From: Chloracidobacterium sp. CP2_5A
Lineage (GTDB): Bacteria > Acidobacteriota > Blastocatellia > Chloracidobacteriales > Chloracidobacteriaceae
NCBI GenBank assembly: GCA_002254845.1
Contig: NKPT01000006.1
Coordinates: forward strand, 41,119-105,118
Length of the DNA: 64,000 nt
Reading direction: 5' to 3'
The stretch's first letter is position 1, and the number at the start of each line of letters is the position of its first letter. The notes under the pieces were generated by a model. The model searched no databases and was not told the DNA's origin. It saw only the letters and a program-made list of their open reading frames with translations. A program made the position numbers and the translations under genes. Below, in pieces: positions 37,691 through 45,591 of this stretch.

Positions 37691-39295
37691 ATGCTGATCG
37701 AATCCAAGCTTCAGACTGACAGTGACGATTTTCAAGCCAACTACGCTGCGATGCTGGCTCAGTGCGAGCAACTGAGCGAGCGCCTCGAGCAAGTCAAGCA
37801 GGGCGGCGGCCCGGCGGCGCAGGAAAGGTTTCGCTCCCGCGGCAAGCTGCTGCCGCGGGAGCGCATCGCTCATCTCATCGACCCCCGCAGCGACTTTCTG
37901 GAGCTGTCGCCGCTAGCGGCCTGGGATATGTATGACAACGAAGCCCCCTGCGCCTCATTCATTGCGGGCATTGGGCGGGTTCAGGGCATCGAATGTCTCA
38001 TCACGGCGAACGACGCCACCGTGAAGGGCGGCGCGTTTTATCCGATGACAGTCAAGAAAAGCCTCCGCGCGCAGCAGATTGCCCTAGAAAACCGCTTGCC
38101 CTGCATTTCGCTGGTCGAGTCCGCCGGGGCCAACCTGTTTTATCAGGCGGAAATGTTCGTCGAGGGCGGTCGGGGCTTCGGCAATCAGGCGCGACTGTCG
38201 GCGCGCGGCATCCCGCAGATTGCGCTGGTGTTCGGCAGCAGCACGGCGGGCGGCGCGTACGTGCCGGGGATGTCCGACTTTGTCGTGATGGTGCGCAACC
38301 AAGCCAAGGTCTTTTTGGGCGGGCCTCCGCTGGTCAAGGCAGCGACGGGCGAAGACGTGGACGATGAAACCCTAGGCGGCGCGGCTATGCACGGGCGCGT
38401 GTCGGGCGTTAGCGACTACACCGCGGAAGACGACGAGGACGCCATCCGCATCGGGCGCGAGATCGTGGCCAGCCTCAACTGGCGCAAGCCGCCCGTGCCC
38501 AACTACCGCGCGCCGGAACTGCCAGCCTACGACCCCGACGAGCTGCTTGGCGTCATTCCCGTCAATCCACGCAAGACGTTTGACATGCGCGAAGTCATCG
38601 CTCGGATCGTGGATGGCTCGCGCTTTTTCGAGTTCAAGCGCGACTACGGGCCGACCCTGCTGACGGGACACGCCCACATCGAGGGCTTTCCGGTCGGCCT
38701 TGTCGCCAACAACGGCGTGCTCTTCTCCGAGTGCGCCCTCAAGGCGGCGCATTTCATCCAGCTCTGCAATCAGGCGCGGATTCCAATCATCTACCTGCAC
38801 AACACGCCGGGCTTTATGATCGGCAAAAAGATGGAGCACGAGGGCATCGTCAAGCACGGCTCGAAAATGATTCAAGCCGTGTCGAACGCGAGCGTGCCGC
38901 AGTTTTCCGTCATCGTGGGCGGCTCGTATGGCGCGGGCAACTACGCCATGTGCGGTCGCGCCTACGATCCGCGCCTGCTGTTTTCGTGGGTCAACAGCCG
39001 GATCGCGGTCATGGGCGGCGAACAGGCGGCGGGCGTCCTGGCTCAGGTGCGACTGGCGGCAATGAAGTCGCGCGGACAGACGCCGAACGCCGAACAGTTG
39101 GAAGCTATGCGCCGCGAGGTGGTGGAACAGTTCGAGGCGGAGTCCTCGGCGTACTACGCTACGGCGCGCCTGTGGGACGACGGCGTTATTGACCCGCGCG
39201 ACACGCGCCGCGTGTTGGGGCTGGGGCTTTCCATGGCTTACAACGCGGATTTCACCAGCGAGCCGGCCTCCCGCTACGGCGTGTTCCGCATGTAA
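37691..39295 (+). CDS. Acyl-CoA carboxylase carboxyltransferase (beta) subunit, methylcrotonyl-CoA carboxylase type
   Basis: The 534-aa two-domain crotonase-fold protein transfers CO2 from carboxybiotin to an acyl-CoA. The N-half has RGKLLPRERIAHLIDP, ESAGANLFYQAEMF, GSSTAGGAYVPGMSD and the KVFLGGPPLVKAATGE motif; the C-half has NNGVLFSECALKAAHFIQLC, NTPGFMIGKKMEHEGI and VVGGSYGAGNYAMCGRAYDP. This combination is that of methylcrotonyl-CoA carboxylase beta (leucine breakdown), though geranyl- or propionyl-CoA use cannot be excluded. The biotin-carboxylase alpha subunit is not adjacent. ATG 37691 has a purine-rich site upstream. Confidence 0.92.
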   Translation: MLIESKLQTDSDDFQANYAAMLAQCEQLSERLEQVKQGGGPAAQERFRSRGKLLPRERIAHLIDPRSDFLELSPLAAWDMYDNEAPCASFIAGIGRVQGIECLITANDATVKGGAFYPMTVKKSLRAQQIALENRLPCISLVESAGANLFYQAEMFVEGGRGFGNQARLSARGIPQIALVFGSSTAGGAYVPGMSDFVVMVRNQAKVFLGGPPLVKAATGEDVDDETLGGAAMHGRVSGVSDYTAEDDEDAIRIGREIVASLNWRKPPVPNYRAPELPAYDPDELLGVIPVNPRKTFDMREVIARIVDGSRFFEFKRDYGPTLLTGHAHIEGFPVGLVANNGVLFSECALKAAHFIQLCNQARIPIIYLHNTPGFMIGKKMEHEGIVKHGSKMIQAVSNASVPQFSVIVGGSYGAGNYAMCGRAYDPRLLFSWVNSRIAVMGGEQAAGVLAQVRLAAMKSRGQTPNAEQLEAMRREVVEQFEAESSAYYATARLWDDGVIDPRDTRRVLGLGLSMAYNADFTSEPASRYGVFRM

Positions 39296-39335
39296 GCTCA
39301 AGCTCCCCTGCGCGCGCTCCTACGCGGCGAAAGCT

Positions 39336-40475
39336 TTAGGGGCTGAAGCTTGGGGCGGGCTTCCACGCGCAAGCGATCGTGGTCTGGCAAGCGTCCTCAG
39401 GGAAATTTTCAGACGGCGCTTCTTCGGGTTCCGGCAGCAGCTCTCCGGAGGCTTCGCGCTCGCCCATCCGCGTGAAGTAATCCGCGATACGGTCGGTCAG
39501 CTCTCTCCGGGTCTGCGAGTGAAAAACCGCGGTACGGAAAATCGCTCCGCCCGGCAAGCCTTTCGTGAACTGCGCGCAGAGCTGCTTGACTTTGCCCATG
39601 GCGGCGGTTTCCGTCGGACACTCGCCGAGCATCAGGTCGAAATACTCAAGCAATACGTCGCGCTTGTCATAAAGGGTTGGGCGATAGGGCGCCGCGCCGC
39701 GCATAGCTTCTGCCGTCTGACGAAAAATCCACGGGTTGGCCATCGCGCCGCGACCAATCATGACGCCGTCCACGCCGGTTTCCTGGAAGCGGCGAATGGC
39801 GTCCGCTGGCTGGCGGACATCGCCGCAGCCAATGACGGGAATGGAGACCGCCTGCTTGACCTGCGCGATGATGTCCCAGTTGGCCCAGCCGCTGTAGCCC
39901 TGCGCCCGGGTGCGCCCGTGGATGGCGATGGCGTCGACGCCGCAATCCTCGGCCAGCTTGCCGACCTCGACGGCGACGATAGAGTTGTCGTCCCAGCCGG
40001 TACGGATTTTGACGGTCAGCGGAATCGCGATGCGCCGCCGCATTTCGCGCAAAATTGTCGCCAAATGCGGCAGGTCGCGCAGCAGCGACGATCCCGCGCC
40101 GCGGCCGACGACTTTTTTCGCGGGACAGCCGCAGTTGACATCCACAAGATCGGCGCCGGCTTCTTGCGCGATTTCCGCCGCGTCGGCCATGCGCCCTGGA
40201 TCAACGCCGAAGAACTGGATCGAGATGGGGCGCTCGGCGGCGGCGAACTTCATCATTTTGTGCGTCTTGAGGTTGCCGCGGGTCAGCCCCTCGACGCTGA
40301 TGAACTCCGTGACAATCAGCCCGACGCCGCCCAGCCGCTTGATGAGGCCGCGAAAGGCGGAATCCGTCACGCCCGCCATCGGCGCGAGGACGAGCGGCGG
40401 CTCGATGGCGACCTGGCGAATGGCGAAAGCTGAAGGCAGCGGAAACGTCATAGGCGGTTTTGAGTCACAAGCCAT
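39336..40475 (-). CDS. dusB: tRNA-dihydrouridine synthase, DusB type
   Basis: This FMN-dependent enzyme reduces uridines in the tRNA D-loop. Motifs are LAPMAGVTDSAFRGLI, the EFISVEGL segment, DVNCGCPAKKVVGRGAGSSLL with the catalytic Cys, AIHGRTRAQGYSG and GCGDV/GVMIGRGAMANPW. The C-terminal helical domain is present, then a Pro/Glu-rich tail. ATG 40475 overlaps the upstream kinase gene by 11 nt; the next ATG (40451) is an equally good start with a 13-nt gap. Translational coupling within the wecB-rfaE1-dusB run is likely. Confidence 0.94.
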   Translation of the reverse strand: MACDSKPPMTFPLPSAFAIRQVAIEPPLVLAPMAGVTDSAFRGLIKRLGGVGLIVTEFISVEGLTRGNLKTHKMMKFAAAERPISIQFFGVDPGRMADAAEIAQEAGADLVDVNCGCPAKKVVGRGAGSSLLRDLPHLATILREMRRRIAIPLTVKIRTGWDDNSIVAVEVGKLAEDCGVDAIAIHGRTRAQGYSGWANWDIIAQVKQAVSIPVIGCGDVRQPADAIRRFQETGVDGVMIGRGAMANPWIFRQTAEAMRGAAPYRPTLYDKRDVLLEYFDLMLGECPTETAAMGKVKQLCAQFTKGLPGGAIFRTAVFHSQTRRELTDRIADYFTRMGEREASGELLPEPEEAPSENFPEDACQTTIACAWKPAPSFSP

Positions 40476-41478
40476 TTTCCATCAACAGCGCCGCCTCAAT
40501 TTCGGCGGCGGAAACAGTCGCCGTGCCGCGCTTCATCACGACCATTCCGGCAGCGACATTCGCCAAGCGCATGGCAATCTCAAGCTCGGCGCCGGCAGCC
40601 AGCGCGGCCGTGAAAGCGACCAACACCGTGTCGCCCGCGCCAGTGACATCCACTGGCGTTCGCGCGCCGTGCACCGGGATGGAAAGCGGCGCCGCGCCCG
40701 GTCGGGCCAGCGTCATGCCGTCCGAGCCGCGCGTGAGCAGCAGGGCGTCTAACGCCAGCCGCTCCCGTAACCGTTCCGCATGGTAGCCCGCGTCGTCAAG
40801 CGTTTGAAAGGCGGTTCCAGCAAGGCTTTCGGCTTCTTCCTGATTCGGCGTCGCCGCCGTCAGCCCGTGAAAGTCAGCTAGCCGCCGGCGCGAGTCGGCG
40901 ACCACCGGCGACCCTGTCTCGCGCCGCCAAGCCTGAAGGAGCGCAATGACTTCGGGCGGCGCGCTGCCGTAGCCGTAATCCGACACGACAACGCCCGTCG
41001 CGTTTGGCAGCGCGGCGCGAATGCGCGCCACAAGCGCGTCCGCGGTCGCCGGCGGAAGGAGCGACGCATCCTCGCGGTCGAGCCGGATAACCTGCTGGCG
41101 GGGGGCGTTGGGGAGTCCGGCCAGGACGCGCGTTTTGGCGGGCGTCGGGCGGCCCGGCAGGACAACCGCCGCGCCCGTCTGGACGCCGCGCCGGCGCAAG
41201 TCGGTCAGGACGCGGCGGCCGGGACGATCGCGCCCGATGACGCCAATCCAGGTTGTCGTCACCCCCAGCGCGGCGGCGTTGGCGGCGGCGTTGGCCGCGC
41301 CGCCCGGTATGGTTTCGGTGAACTCATGCCGCAGAATCAGCACCGGCGCCTCGCGCGAGACGCGGGCAATCGTGCCGTGCACAAACTCGTCGGCAATGGC
41401 GTCGCCAATAACCAGTAACCGCTGCGCCGGGAAGCGCGCCAGCGTTGCGCGTATAAGCGAAGTCCAGTCGAGCGACAA
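40465..41478 (-). CDS. rfaE1: PfkB-family kinase, D-glycero-beta-D-manno-heptose-7-phosphate kinase (RfaE1/HldE N-domain)-like
   Basis: This ribokinase-fold sugar kinase has the N-terminal LLVIGDAIADEFVHGTIARVSREAPV that is typical of the RfaE1 domain, the GGAANAAANAAALG motif and the catalytic anion-hole motif PVDVTGAGDTVLVAF. It would phosphorylate heptose-7-phosphate on the way to ADP-heptose for LPS core. The nucleotidyltransferase (RfaE2) half is not fused here. The start TTG at 41478 was chosen because GGAGG ends six nucleotides before it, within the end of wecB, and the family N-terminus follows; an ATG-started frame to 41544 would overlap wecB by 65 nt. It forms an operon with wecB upstream and dusB downstream. 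Confidence 0.85.
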   Translation of the reverse strand: MSLDWTSLIRATLARFPAQRLLVIGDAIADEFVHGTIARVSREAPVLILRHEFTETIPGGAANAAANAAALGVTTTWIGVIGRDRPGRRVLTDLRRRGVQTGAAVVLPGRPTPAKTRVLAGLPNAPRQQVIRLDREDASLLPPATADALVARIRAALPNATGVVVSDYGYGSAPPEVIALLQAWRRETGSPVVADSRRRLADFHGLTAATPNQEEAESLAGTAFQTLDDAGYHAERLRERLALDALLLTRGSDGMTLARPGAAPLSIPVHGARTPVDVTGAGDTVLVAFTAALAAGAELEIAMRLANVAAGMVVMKRGTATVSAAEIEAALLMENGL

Positions 41479-41479
41479 G

Positions 41480-42598
41480 TTAGTCCTCCAAAGGCGGCCG
41501 GCCAGGCGGGCGGCCCGAGCGGTCGGCGAGGAGCGCCTCCACAATACGGCTAGCGGCCTGCCCGTCCCAGAGCGCCGGACGGCGCGGCGCCATCGGGTAA
41601 GGCGACGCCAGACAAGCTTCAGCGGCGGCGAGGATGGCGTCCGGGTCGGTCCCGACGACGCGATTGGTGCCTTCCCAAACCGTTATTGGCCGCTCGGTCG
41701 TCGTTCGCAAGGTCAAGCAGGGCACGCCGAGCGCCGTTGTTTCTTCCTGCAAGCCGCCGGAATCAGTCAACGTCAGCCGCGCCTGGCGCCACAGTTGGAG
41801 GAAATCGAGATAACCAAGGGGCGGCAGACAGCGCAGCGCCCTGACTTCCGGGAGGGCAAGCGCCTCCAGCCGGGCGCGCGTTCGCGGGTGAACCGGAAAA
41901 GCCACTGGCAGCCGCTTGGCCAGTTTGGCTAAAGCGCCAATGAGACGGCGGAGCGTCGGCGGGTCGTCCACGTTGGCAGGGCGGTGCAGCGTCACGACGG
42001 CGTACGCGCCGGGCGATAGCTCAAGTTGGTCAAGGATGGCGGACTCCGCCGCGCGCGGCAGCGCCGCCAGCAAGCTATCCACCATCACATTCCCGACGCG
42101 CCGAAGGCGTTCCGGCGTGACGCCCTCGCGCAAGAGATTTTCATCGGCATCGGCGCTTGGCGTCAGCAGCAAGTCGGCCACGGCGTCCACGAGACGGCGG
42201 TTGATTTCCTCCGGCATGGCGCGGTCAAAGCTACGCAAGCCGGCCTCGACATGCGCCACGCGCAACCCGCGCTTGACCGCCGTGAGCGTCGCCGCCAGCG
42301 TCGCGTTGACATCCCCCATCACCACGACCCAGTCCGGCTTCTCCTCAGCCAGGATGGGTTCCAGCGCCAGCATCGTCCGCGCCGTTTGCTCGGCATGCGT
42401 TCCCGACCCAATCCCCAGGGCGTAGTCCGGCGGCGGAAGCTGCAAGTCATGAAAGAAGGCGTCTGCCAGCGCGGCGTCGTAGTGCTGTCCAGTATGGATA
42501 ATGCAGTGCCTAACTTGCGGTCGCCGCGCCAGCTCGCGGGCAATGGGCGCGAGCTTGACAAAGTTGGGGCGCGCGCCGACGACGCTACAAATCTTCAT
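41480..42598 (-). CDS. wecB: UDP-N-acetylglucosamine 2-epimerase (non-hydrolysing)
   Basis: This GT-B-fold enzyme interconverts UDP-GlcNAc and UDP-ManNAc for surface polysaccharides. The 372-aa protein has the start KICSVVGARPNFVKLAPI, HTGQHYD, VMGDVNATLA, HVEAGLRSFDRAMPEEINRRLVD, VTLHRPANVD and TDSGGLQEETTALGVPCLTLR, all classic. The stop TAA overlaps the ribosome-binding site of the following kinase gene. It is divergent from the small gene at 42793. Confidence 0.95.
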   Translation of the reverse strand: MKICSVVGARPNFVKLAPIARELARRPQVRHCIIHTGQHYDAALADAFFHDLQLPPPDYALGIGSGTHAEQTARTMLALEPILAEEKPDWVVVMGDVNATLAATLTAVKRGLRVAHVEAGLRSFDRAMPEEINRRLVDAVADLLLTPSADADENLLREGVTPERLRRVGNVMVDSLLAALPRAAESAILDQLELSPGAYAVVTLHRPANVDDPPTLRRLIGALAKLAKRLPVAFPVHPRTRARLEALALPEVRALRCLPPLGYLDFLQLWRQARLTLTDSGGLQEETTALGVPCLTLRTTTERPITVWEGTNRVVGTDPDAILAAAEACLASPYPMAPRRPALWDGQAASRIVEALLADRSGRPPGRPPLED

Positions 42599-42792
42599 GC
42601 GCTCTGCCTAACTTCCCGGCGCTTCCCTGTGAATTCCCCAAAAACTGTTTGACCGGCCACATTCGGCAATCATCCGCTGACTCACGATAATTGCCCGACC
42701 AAGCGCCTGAGACAAGCTTCTTTCCATAACCAAGCGCAAGGTCGGGCTGGCTTTTCTCGCCGGCGACTTGCGCGACTCGGAGGCTTTAGACG

Positions 42793-43113
42793 ATGAACGA
42801 ACCGATGTATGCTCTGCAACGCGCGAATGGCGAGTGGCTGACTATCGAAATTGAAGGGACGCGCTGCCTGCCGATCTTCCAAAACGCGGCCGCCGCGCGA
42901 CGCGTCAAGACGCGGGTTGGCGCGCTGATGGTTTACCTGCCCCAGCCGCTCGATACCGCCGCTCTGGAACGGCTACAACAACGTCTGCCGGGCTTGAAGT
43001 TTTGGCTGGTGGACGACTTTAACCCAAGCCCGGGGCTGACGCCGGGCCGCTGGCTATCGGCGGAAGAAATTGTCGCCATTGGCGAAGACGGCGACTACGC
43101 CCTAACGGCTTGA
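42793..43113 (+). CDS. Small protein of unknown function coupled to a radical SAM gene, 106 aa
   Basis: I do not recognise this protein. It is compact, without signal peptide or Cys pairs: MYALQRANGEWLTIEI, then ARRVKTRVGALMVYLP and LPGLKFWLVDDFNPSPGLTPG, suggesting a small alpha/beta domain. Its TGA stop shares the A with the ATG of the next gene (TGATG, 43111-43115), so translation is coupled to the radical SAM enzyme. An accessory or substrate-binding role is an inference from this coupling. GGAGG lies about 12 nt before the ATG. Confidence 0.75.
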   Translation: MNEPMYALQRANGEWLTIEIEGTRCLPIFQNAAAARRVKTRVGALMVYLPQPLDTAALERLQQRLPGLKFWLVDDFNPSPGLTPGRWLSAEEIVAIGEDGDYALTA

Positions 43114-43946
43114 TGCCGGCGCAAGCCATGACGCAAACCACCTTCGGGAAAGACTTGGCGCACGAGATTGACCCAGTCGCGCAATTGCATCTGACGTACG
43201 TGTACGGTCCGGTGCCATCGCGTCGGCTGGGCGTCAGCTTGGGCGTCAACCCGCTGCCGGTTGAGACCAAAGTCTGCAACTTTGACTGCCCCTATTGCGA
43301 ATGCGGCTGGACGGTCTCTGACCGTCCAGCCGGACGCCTGCCAAGCGTCGAGACGGTGGCGGCGGAGCTGGAAGCCAAGCTGGCTGAGTGCCAGGCCCAA
43401 GGCGTTCGCCTCGATGCCATTACCTTCGCCGGCAACGGCGAGCCGACCCTGCATCCCAGCTTTCGTCAGATGATTGAAGCTTCCTGCGCTTTGCGCGACG
43501 CCTACGCGCCGCAGGCCAAAGTCGCCGTCCTGACCAACGCGACCCGCTTGCGGCAGCCCAACGCGCGCGCCGGGCTAATGCGCGCCGACATTCGGCAGTT
43601 CAAGCTTGACGCTGGGACGGAGGCCATGTTTCGGCGGGTTGACCGTCCGTTCGGCGCGTTGACTCTGGCGCGCATCGTGGACGACATCTGCGCCTTCGAC
43701 GCGCCGAAGATGCTGCAAAGCATGTTCTTTCGCGGGCAGTCAGCCGGCGCGCCGATTGACAACGCCGCGCCGGAAGAAGTTGAAGCTTGGCTCCAGCACG
43801 TGGCGCGGATTCGCCCGACGGAAGTTCACCTCTACAGCCTTGACCGGACGCCAGCCGAAGCGACCCTGGAGAAGGTTTCTCGCGCCGAGCTGGAAGCCAT
43901 CGCCGAGCGGGTTCGGGAGCTTGGCGTCCGCGCTGAAGTCTTTTAA
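43113..43946 (+). CDS. Radical SAM protein (COG0731-like)
   Basis: The Fe4S4 ligands CNFDCPYC (Cys55, Cys59, Cys62) follow the family element YGPVPSRRLGVSLGVN, seen in wyosine-like/COG0731 radical SAM proteins of unknown function. The TFAGNGEPTLHP motif (AdoMet binding, GEPT) and LTNATRL follow, with RPTEVHLYSLDRTPAE near the C-terminus. ATG 43113 overlaps the previous stop; ATG 43128 is an alternative. The reaction is not known. A large palindrome follows the stop. Confidence 0.88.
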   Translation: MPAQAMTQTTFGKDLAHEIDPVAQLHLTYVYGPVPSRRLGVSLGVNPLPVETKVCNFDCPYCECGWTVSDRPAGRLPSVETVAAELEAKLAECQAQGVRLDAITFAGNGEPTLHPSFRQMIEASCALRDAYAPQAKVAVLTNATRLRQPNARAGLMRADIRQFKLDAGTEAMFRRVDRPFGALTLARIVDDICAFDAPKMLQSMFFRGQSAGAPIDNAAPEEVEAWLQHVARIRPTEVHLYSLDRTPAEATLEKVSRAELEAIAERVRELGVRAEVF

Positions 43947-43968
43947 GCTCCAGCTTCAGTCTTTTAGC

Positions 43969-43998
43969 CTCAGCCCTAGAGCGAGCTCTAGGGCTGAG
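43969..43998. repeat. Perfect 30-bp palindrome after the radical SAM gene
   Basis: Arms CTCAGCCCTAGAGC (43969-43982) and GCTCTAGGGCTGAG (43985-43998) are separated by GA. It could end transcription of the radical SAM operon as a hairpin, but there is no T-run after it. Just before it AGTCTTTTA occurs twice (near 43938 and 43958), the first copy including the stop codon. Confidence 0.85.
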
Positions 43999-44059
43999 AC
44001 GGCTTGAGCGTCGAGCGGCTCTTAAGCAAACTTGGCGTTCCAGCGCATGTCCCCCGCTT

Positions 44060-44096
44060 TTTACACTCCCATATAACTCGCATATAACAGGAAACC
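44060..44096 (+). promoter_or_regulatory. AT-rich promoter with duplicated -10 elements and ribosome-binding site of the GAF gene
   Basis: TTTACA (44060-44065) is 17 bp from TATAAC (44083-44088), and a second TATAAC lies at 44072-44077. AGGAAA (44089-44094) precedes the ATG at 44097. If the distal -10 is used the leader is only about 13 nt; if the proximal one is used the mRNA would be nearly leaderless. Confidence 0.55.
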
Positions 44097-44867
44097 ATGC
44101 CCATGACATCGGATTGCAGAGCGAGCGGTCTGCCGGCCTATGTGACCAACCCGGAGCGGCTGGAGGCGCTTCGTCGGCTTGACATCCTAGATACGCCGCC
44201 AGATGGCGCTTTCGACCGCGTGGCGCGGATAGCCGCGCGAATCTTTGAAGTTCCGATCGCCTTAGTTTCACTGGTTGATGAGGATCGGATTTGGTTCAAG
44301 GCGCGTTTCGGACTGGACGTCGAGGAAATCGAATGCCACCCTGGGCTTTGCAGCTCAGCGATTTGTTCAGACGACATCTACGTCGTTACCAACGCCGCCA
44401 CTGATTTGCGAGCCATGGCAAACCCGCTTGTCACCGAGACGTTTGGCTTGCGATTTTACGCCGCGGCCCCTCTCAGGACGCTCGACGGCTTCCGGCTCGG
44501 CACCATGTGCATCATAGACCGCAAGCCGCGCCCGGCATTGACGCCGGAACAGGAGGCGACTCTGCGCGACTTGGCTGGAATCGTGATGGATCAGATGGAG
44601 CTGCGGCTCTCCGCCCGCCAAGCGCTTGAGTCGCTCCTCCTCGCCAAGCTTGACACGGACAAGCTCGCCAATCCAGACGCGCTAATTACCATCTGCGCGT
44701 GGTCCAAGAAGGTCAAGCTCGACGGCGAGTGGGTGACCTTCGAGGAGTTTTTGGCGCGTCGCTTTGGCGCGCAGATTAGTCATGGAATGACCCGCGAAGC
44801 CGCGCGCGCCATCCTTACCGCCTGGAAAGCGTCATCGGCAGCCGAGGGGAAGGAGCAGCTTAGCTAG
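44097..44867 (+). CDS. GAF domain sensory protein
   Basis: Residues 20-175 form a GAF domain of the common signalling type: NPERLEALRRLDILDTPPDGAFDRVARIAARIFEVPIALVSLVDEDRIWFKA, GLCSSAI, then LRFYAAAPL and GTMCIIDRKPR. Such domains bind small ligands or cofactors upstream of kinases or cyclases, but here no output domain is fused; the last 80 residues are helical with no family match. It would be a cytosolic sensor acting through protein contacts. It is monocistronic, with its own promoter and a strong terminator. Confidence 0.88.
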   Translation: MPMTSDCRASGLPAYVTNPERLEALRRLDILDTPPDGAFDRVARIAARIFEVPIALVSLVDEDRIWFKARFGLDVEEIECHPGLCSSAICSDDIYVVTNAATDLRAMANPLVTETFGLRFYAAAPLRTLDGFRLGTMCIIDRKPRPALTPEQEATLRDLAGIVMDQMELRLSARQALESLLLAKLDTDKLANPDALITICAWSKKVKLDGEWVTFEEFLARRFGAQISHGMTREAARAILTAWKASSAAEGKEQLS

Positions 44868-44886
44868 AAAGCGCTTGCGACGAAAA

Positions 44887-44928
44887 GAGCCGGCGCGGCT
44901 TTGAGCATCGCGCCGGCTCAGCTTTTTA
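44887..44928 (+). terminator. Rho-independent terminator of the GAF gene
   Basis: An 11-bp perfect stem GAGCCGGCGCG (44887-44897) / CGCGCCGGCTC (44909-44919) with an 11-nt loop is followed by AGCTTTTT. It also separates the GAF gene from the convergent tRNA genes. Confidence 0.92.
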
Positions 44929-44937
44929 CGAGGGCAG

Positions 44938-45011
44938 TGCACCCGACAGGATTCGAACCTATGACCTTCTGATTCGTAGTCAGACGCTCTATCCAACTGA
45001 GCTACGGGTGC
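44938..45011 (-). tRNA. tRNA-Arg (anticodon ACG)
   Basis: On the minus strand the acceptor GCACCCG pairs with CGGGTGC, discriminator A. The D-arm GCTCAGTTGGATAGAGC, anticodon loop CTACGAA (anticodon ACG, presumably read as ICG) and T-arm AGGTTCGAATCCT are all canonical. CCA is not encoded. It lies 10 nt after the tRNA-Leu and is probably processed from the same transcript. Confidence 0.97.
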
Positions 45012-45021
45012 AGGAAAGTGG

Positions 45022-45104
45022 TGCGGATGAAAGGACTTGAACCTTCAAGGGCCGAAGCCCACATGGTCCTGAGCCATGCGCGTCTGCCATTCCGCCACAT
45101 CCGC
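45022..45104 (-). tRNA. tRNA-Leu (anticodon CAG)
   Basis: This class II tRNA on the minus strand has acceptor GCGGATG/CATCCGC, discriminator A and an encoded CCA (45021-45019). The anticodon loop CTCAGGA gives CAG, the long variable arm is TGTGGGCTTCGGCCC-like, and the T-arm is GGTTCAAGTCC. It lies 4 nt downstream of the trpF remnant. Confidence 0.96.
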
Positions 45105-45108
45105 ATTG

Positions 45109-45591
45109 TCAATCGCCGCCCTGCAAGCCGAAGCTCCGGGCGCCAGTCCCTTCGCAGGGCAGTGCGAGGATATACCCCGGAACGTCGCGGCTGTCAAGCT
45201 GCGCGGCAAACCGCTCGGACAAGACCCAGGCAAGGCGCGGGCGGCGCCCCGCGGTTGAGCGAGCGGCTTCCCGCTTGCCGCGCTCGACTTCAAGCCTGAA
45301 CGTCTGCAACTTGATGCAGCCCTTGCGCCCCGACGCGGATTCAACGCCTTCGCGGACGCCGACGGCGCAGAGCTTGACCGCTCGGATGGCTGCAGCGACA
45401 TTCTCGCTTGTCAGCCCGCCAGACAACATCGCCCGCGCATACGGCTGGGCCACTGCGAAGCGCCAATCAACGGGCCATCCGATTGGACCATCTGGCGACT
45501 CGCCTTCAAGAAGCGCCCCGACCATCGCCGGCGGACCCGGCCCCTCCGCCTCAGGAGAGCGCCGCCCGTGGAAACCGTCACCGCCGAGCAA
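45109..45591 (-). pseudogene. trpF: Remnant of trpF (phosphoribosylanthranilate isomerase), C-terminal part only
   Basis: The minus-strand frame contains PVDWRFAVAQPYARAMLSGGLTSENVAAAIRAV followed by a GVESASGRKG segment. These are the C-terminal beta7-alpha7-beta8 elements of TrpF, where the normal pattern is LAGGLTPENV then SGVESxPGxKD. The N-terminal half, including the catalytic start KICG, is absent: the frame begins inside the 3' end of the aminotransferase gene. Extra unrelated residues follow the TrpF end. It is too short (160 codons, about 60 of them TrpF-like) for an active barrel. The DNA looks like a deletion junction between trpF and the aminotransferase, next to a tRNA pair. Confidence 0.72.

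Noticed and set aside
45018..45299. Plus-strand ORF starting inside the tRNA-Leu
   Set aside because: It runs through a tRNA gene and the antisense of the trpF remnant; Arg/Ala-rich with no motif.
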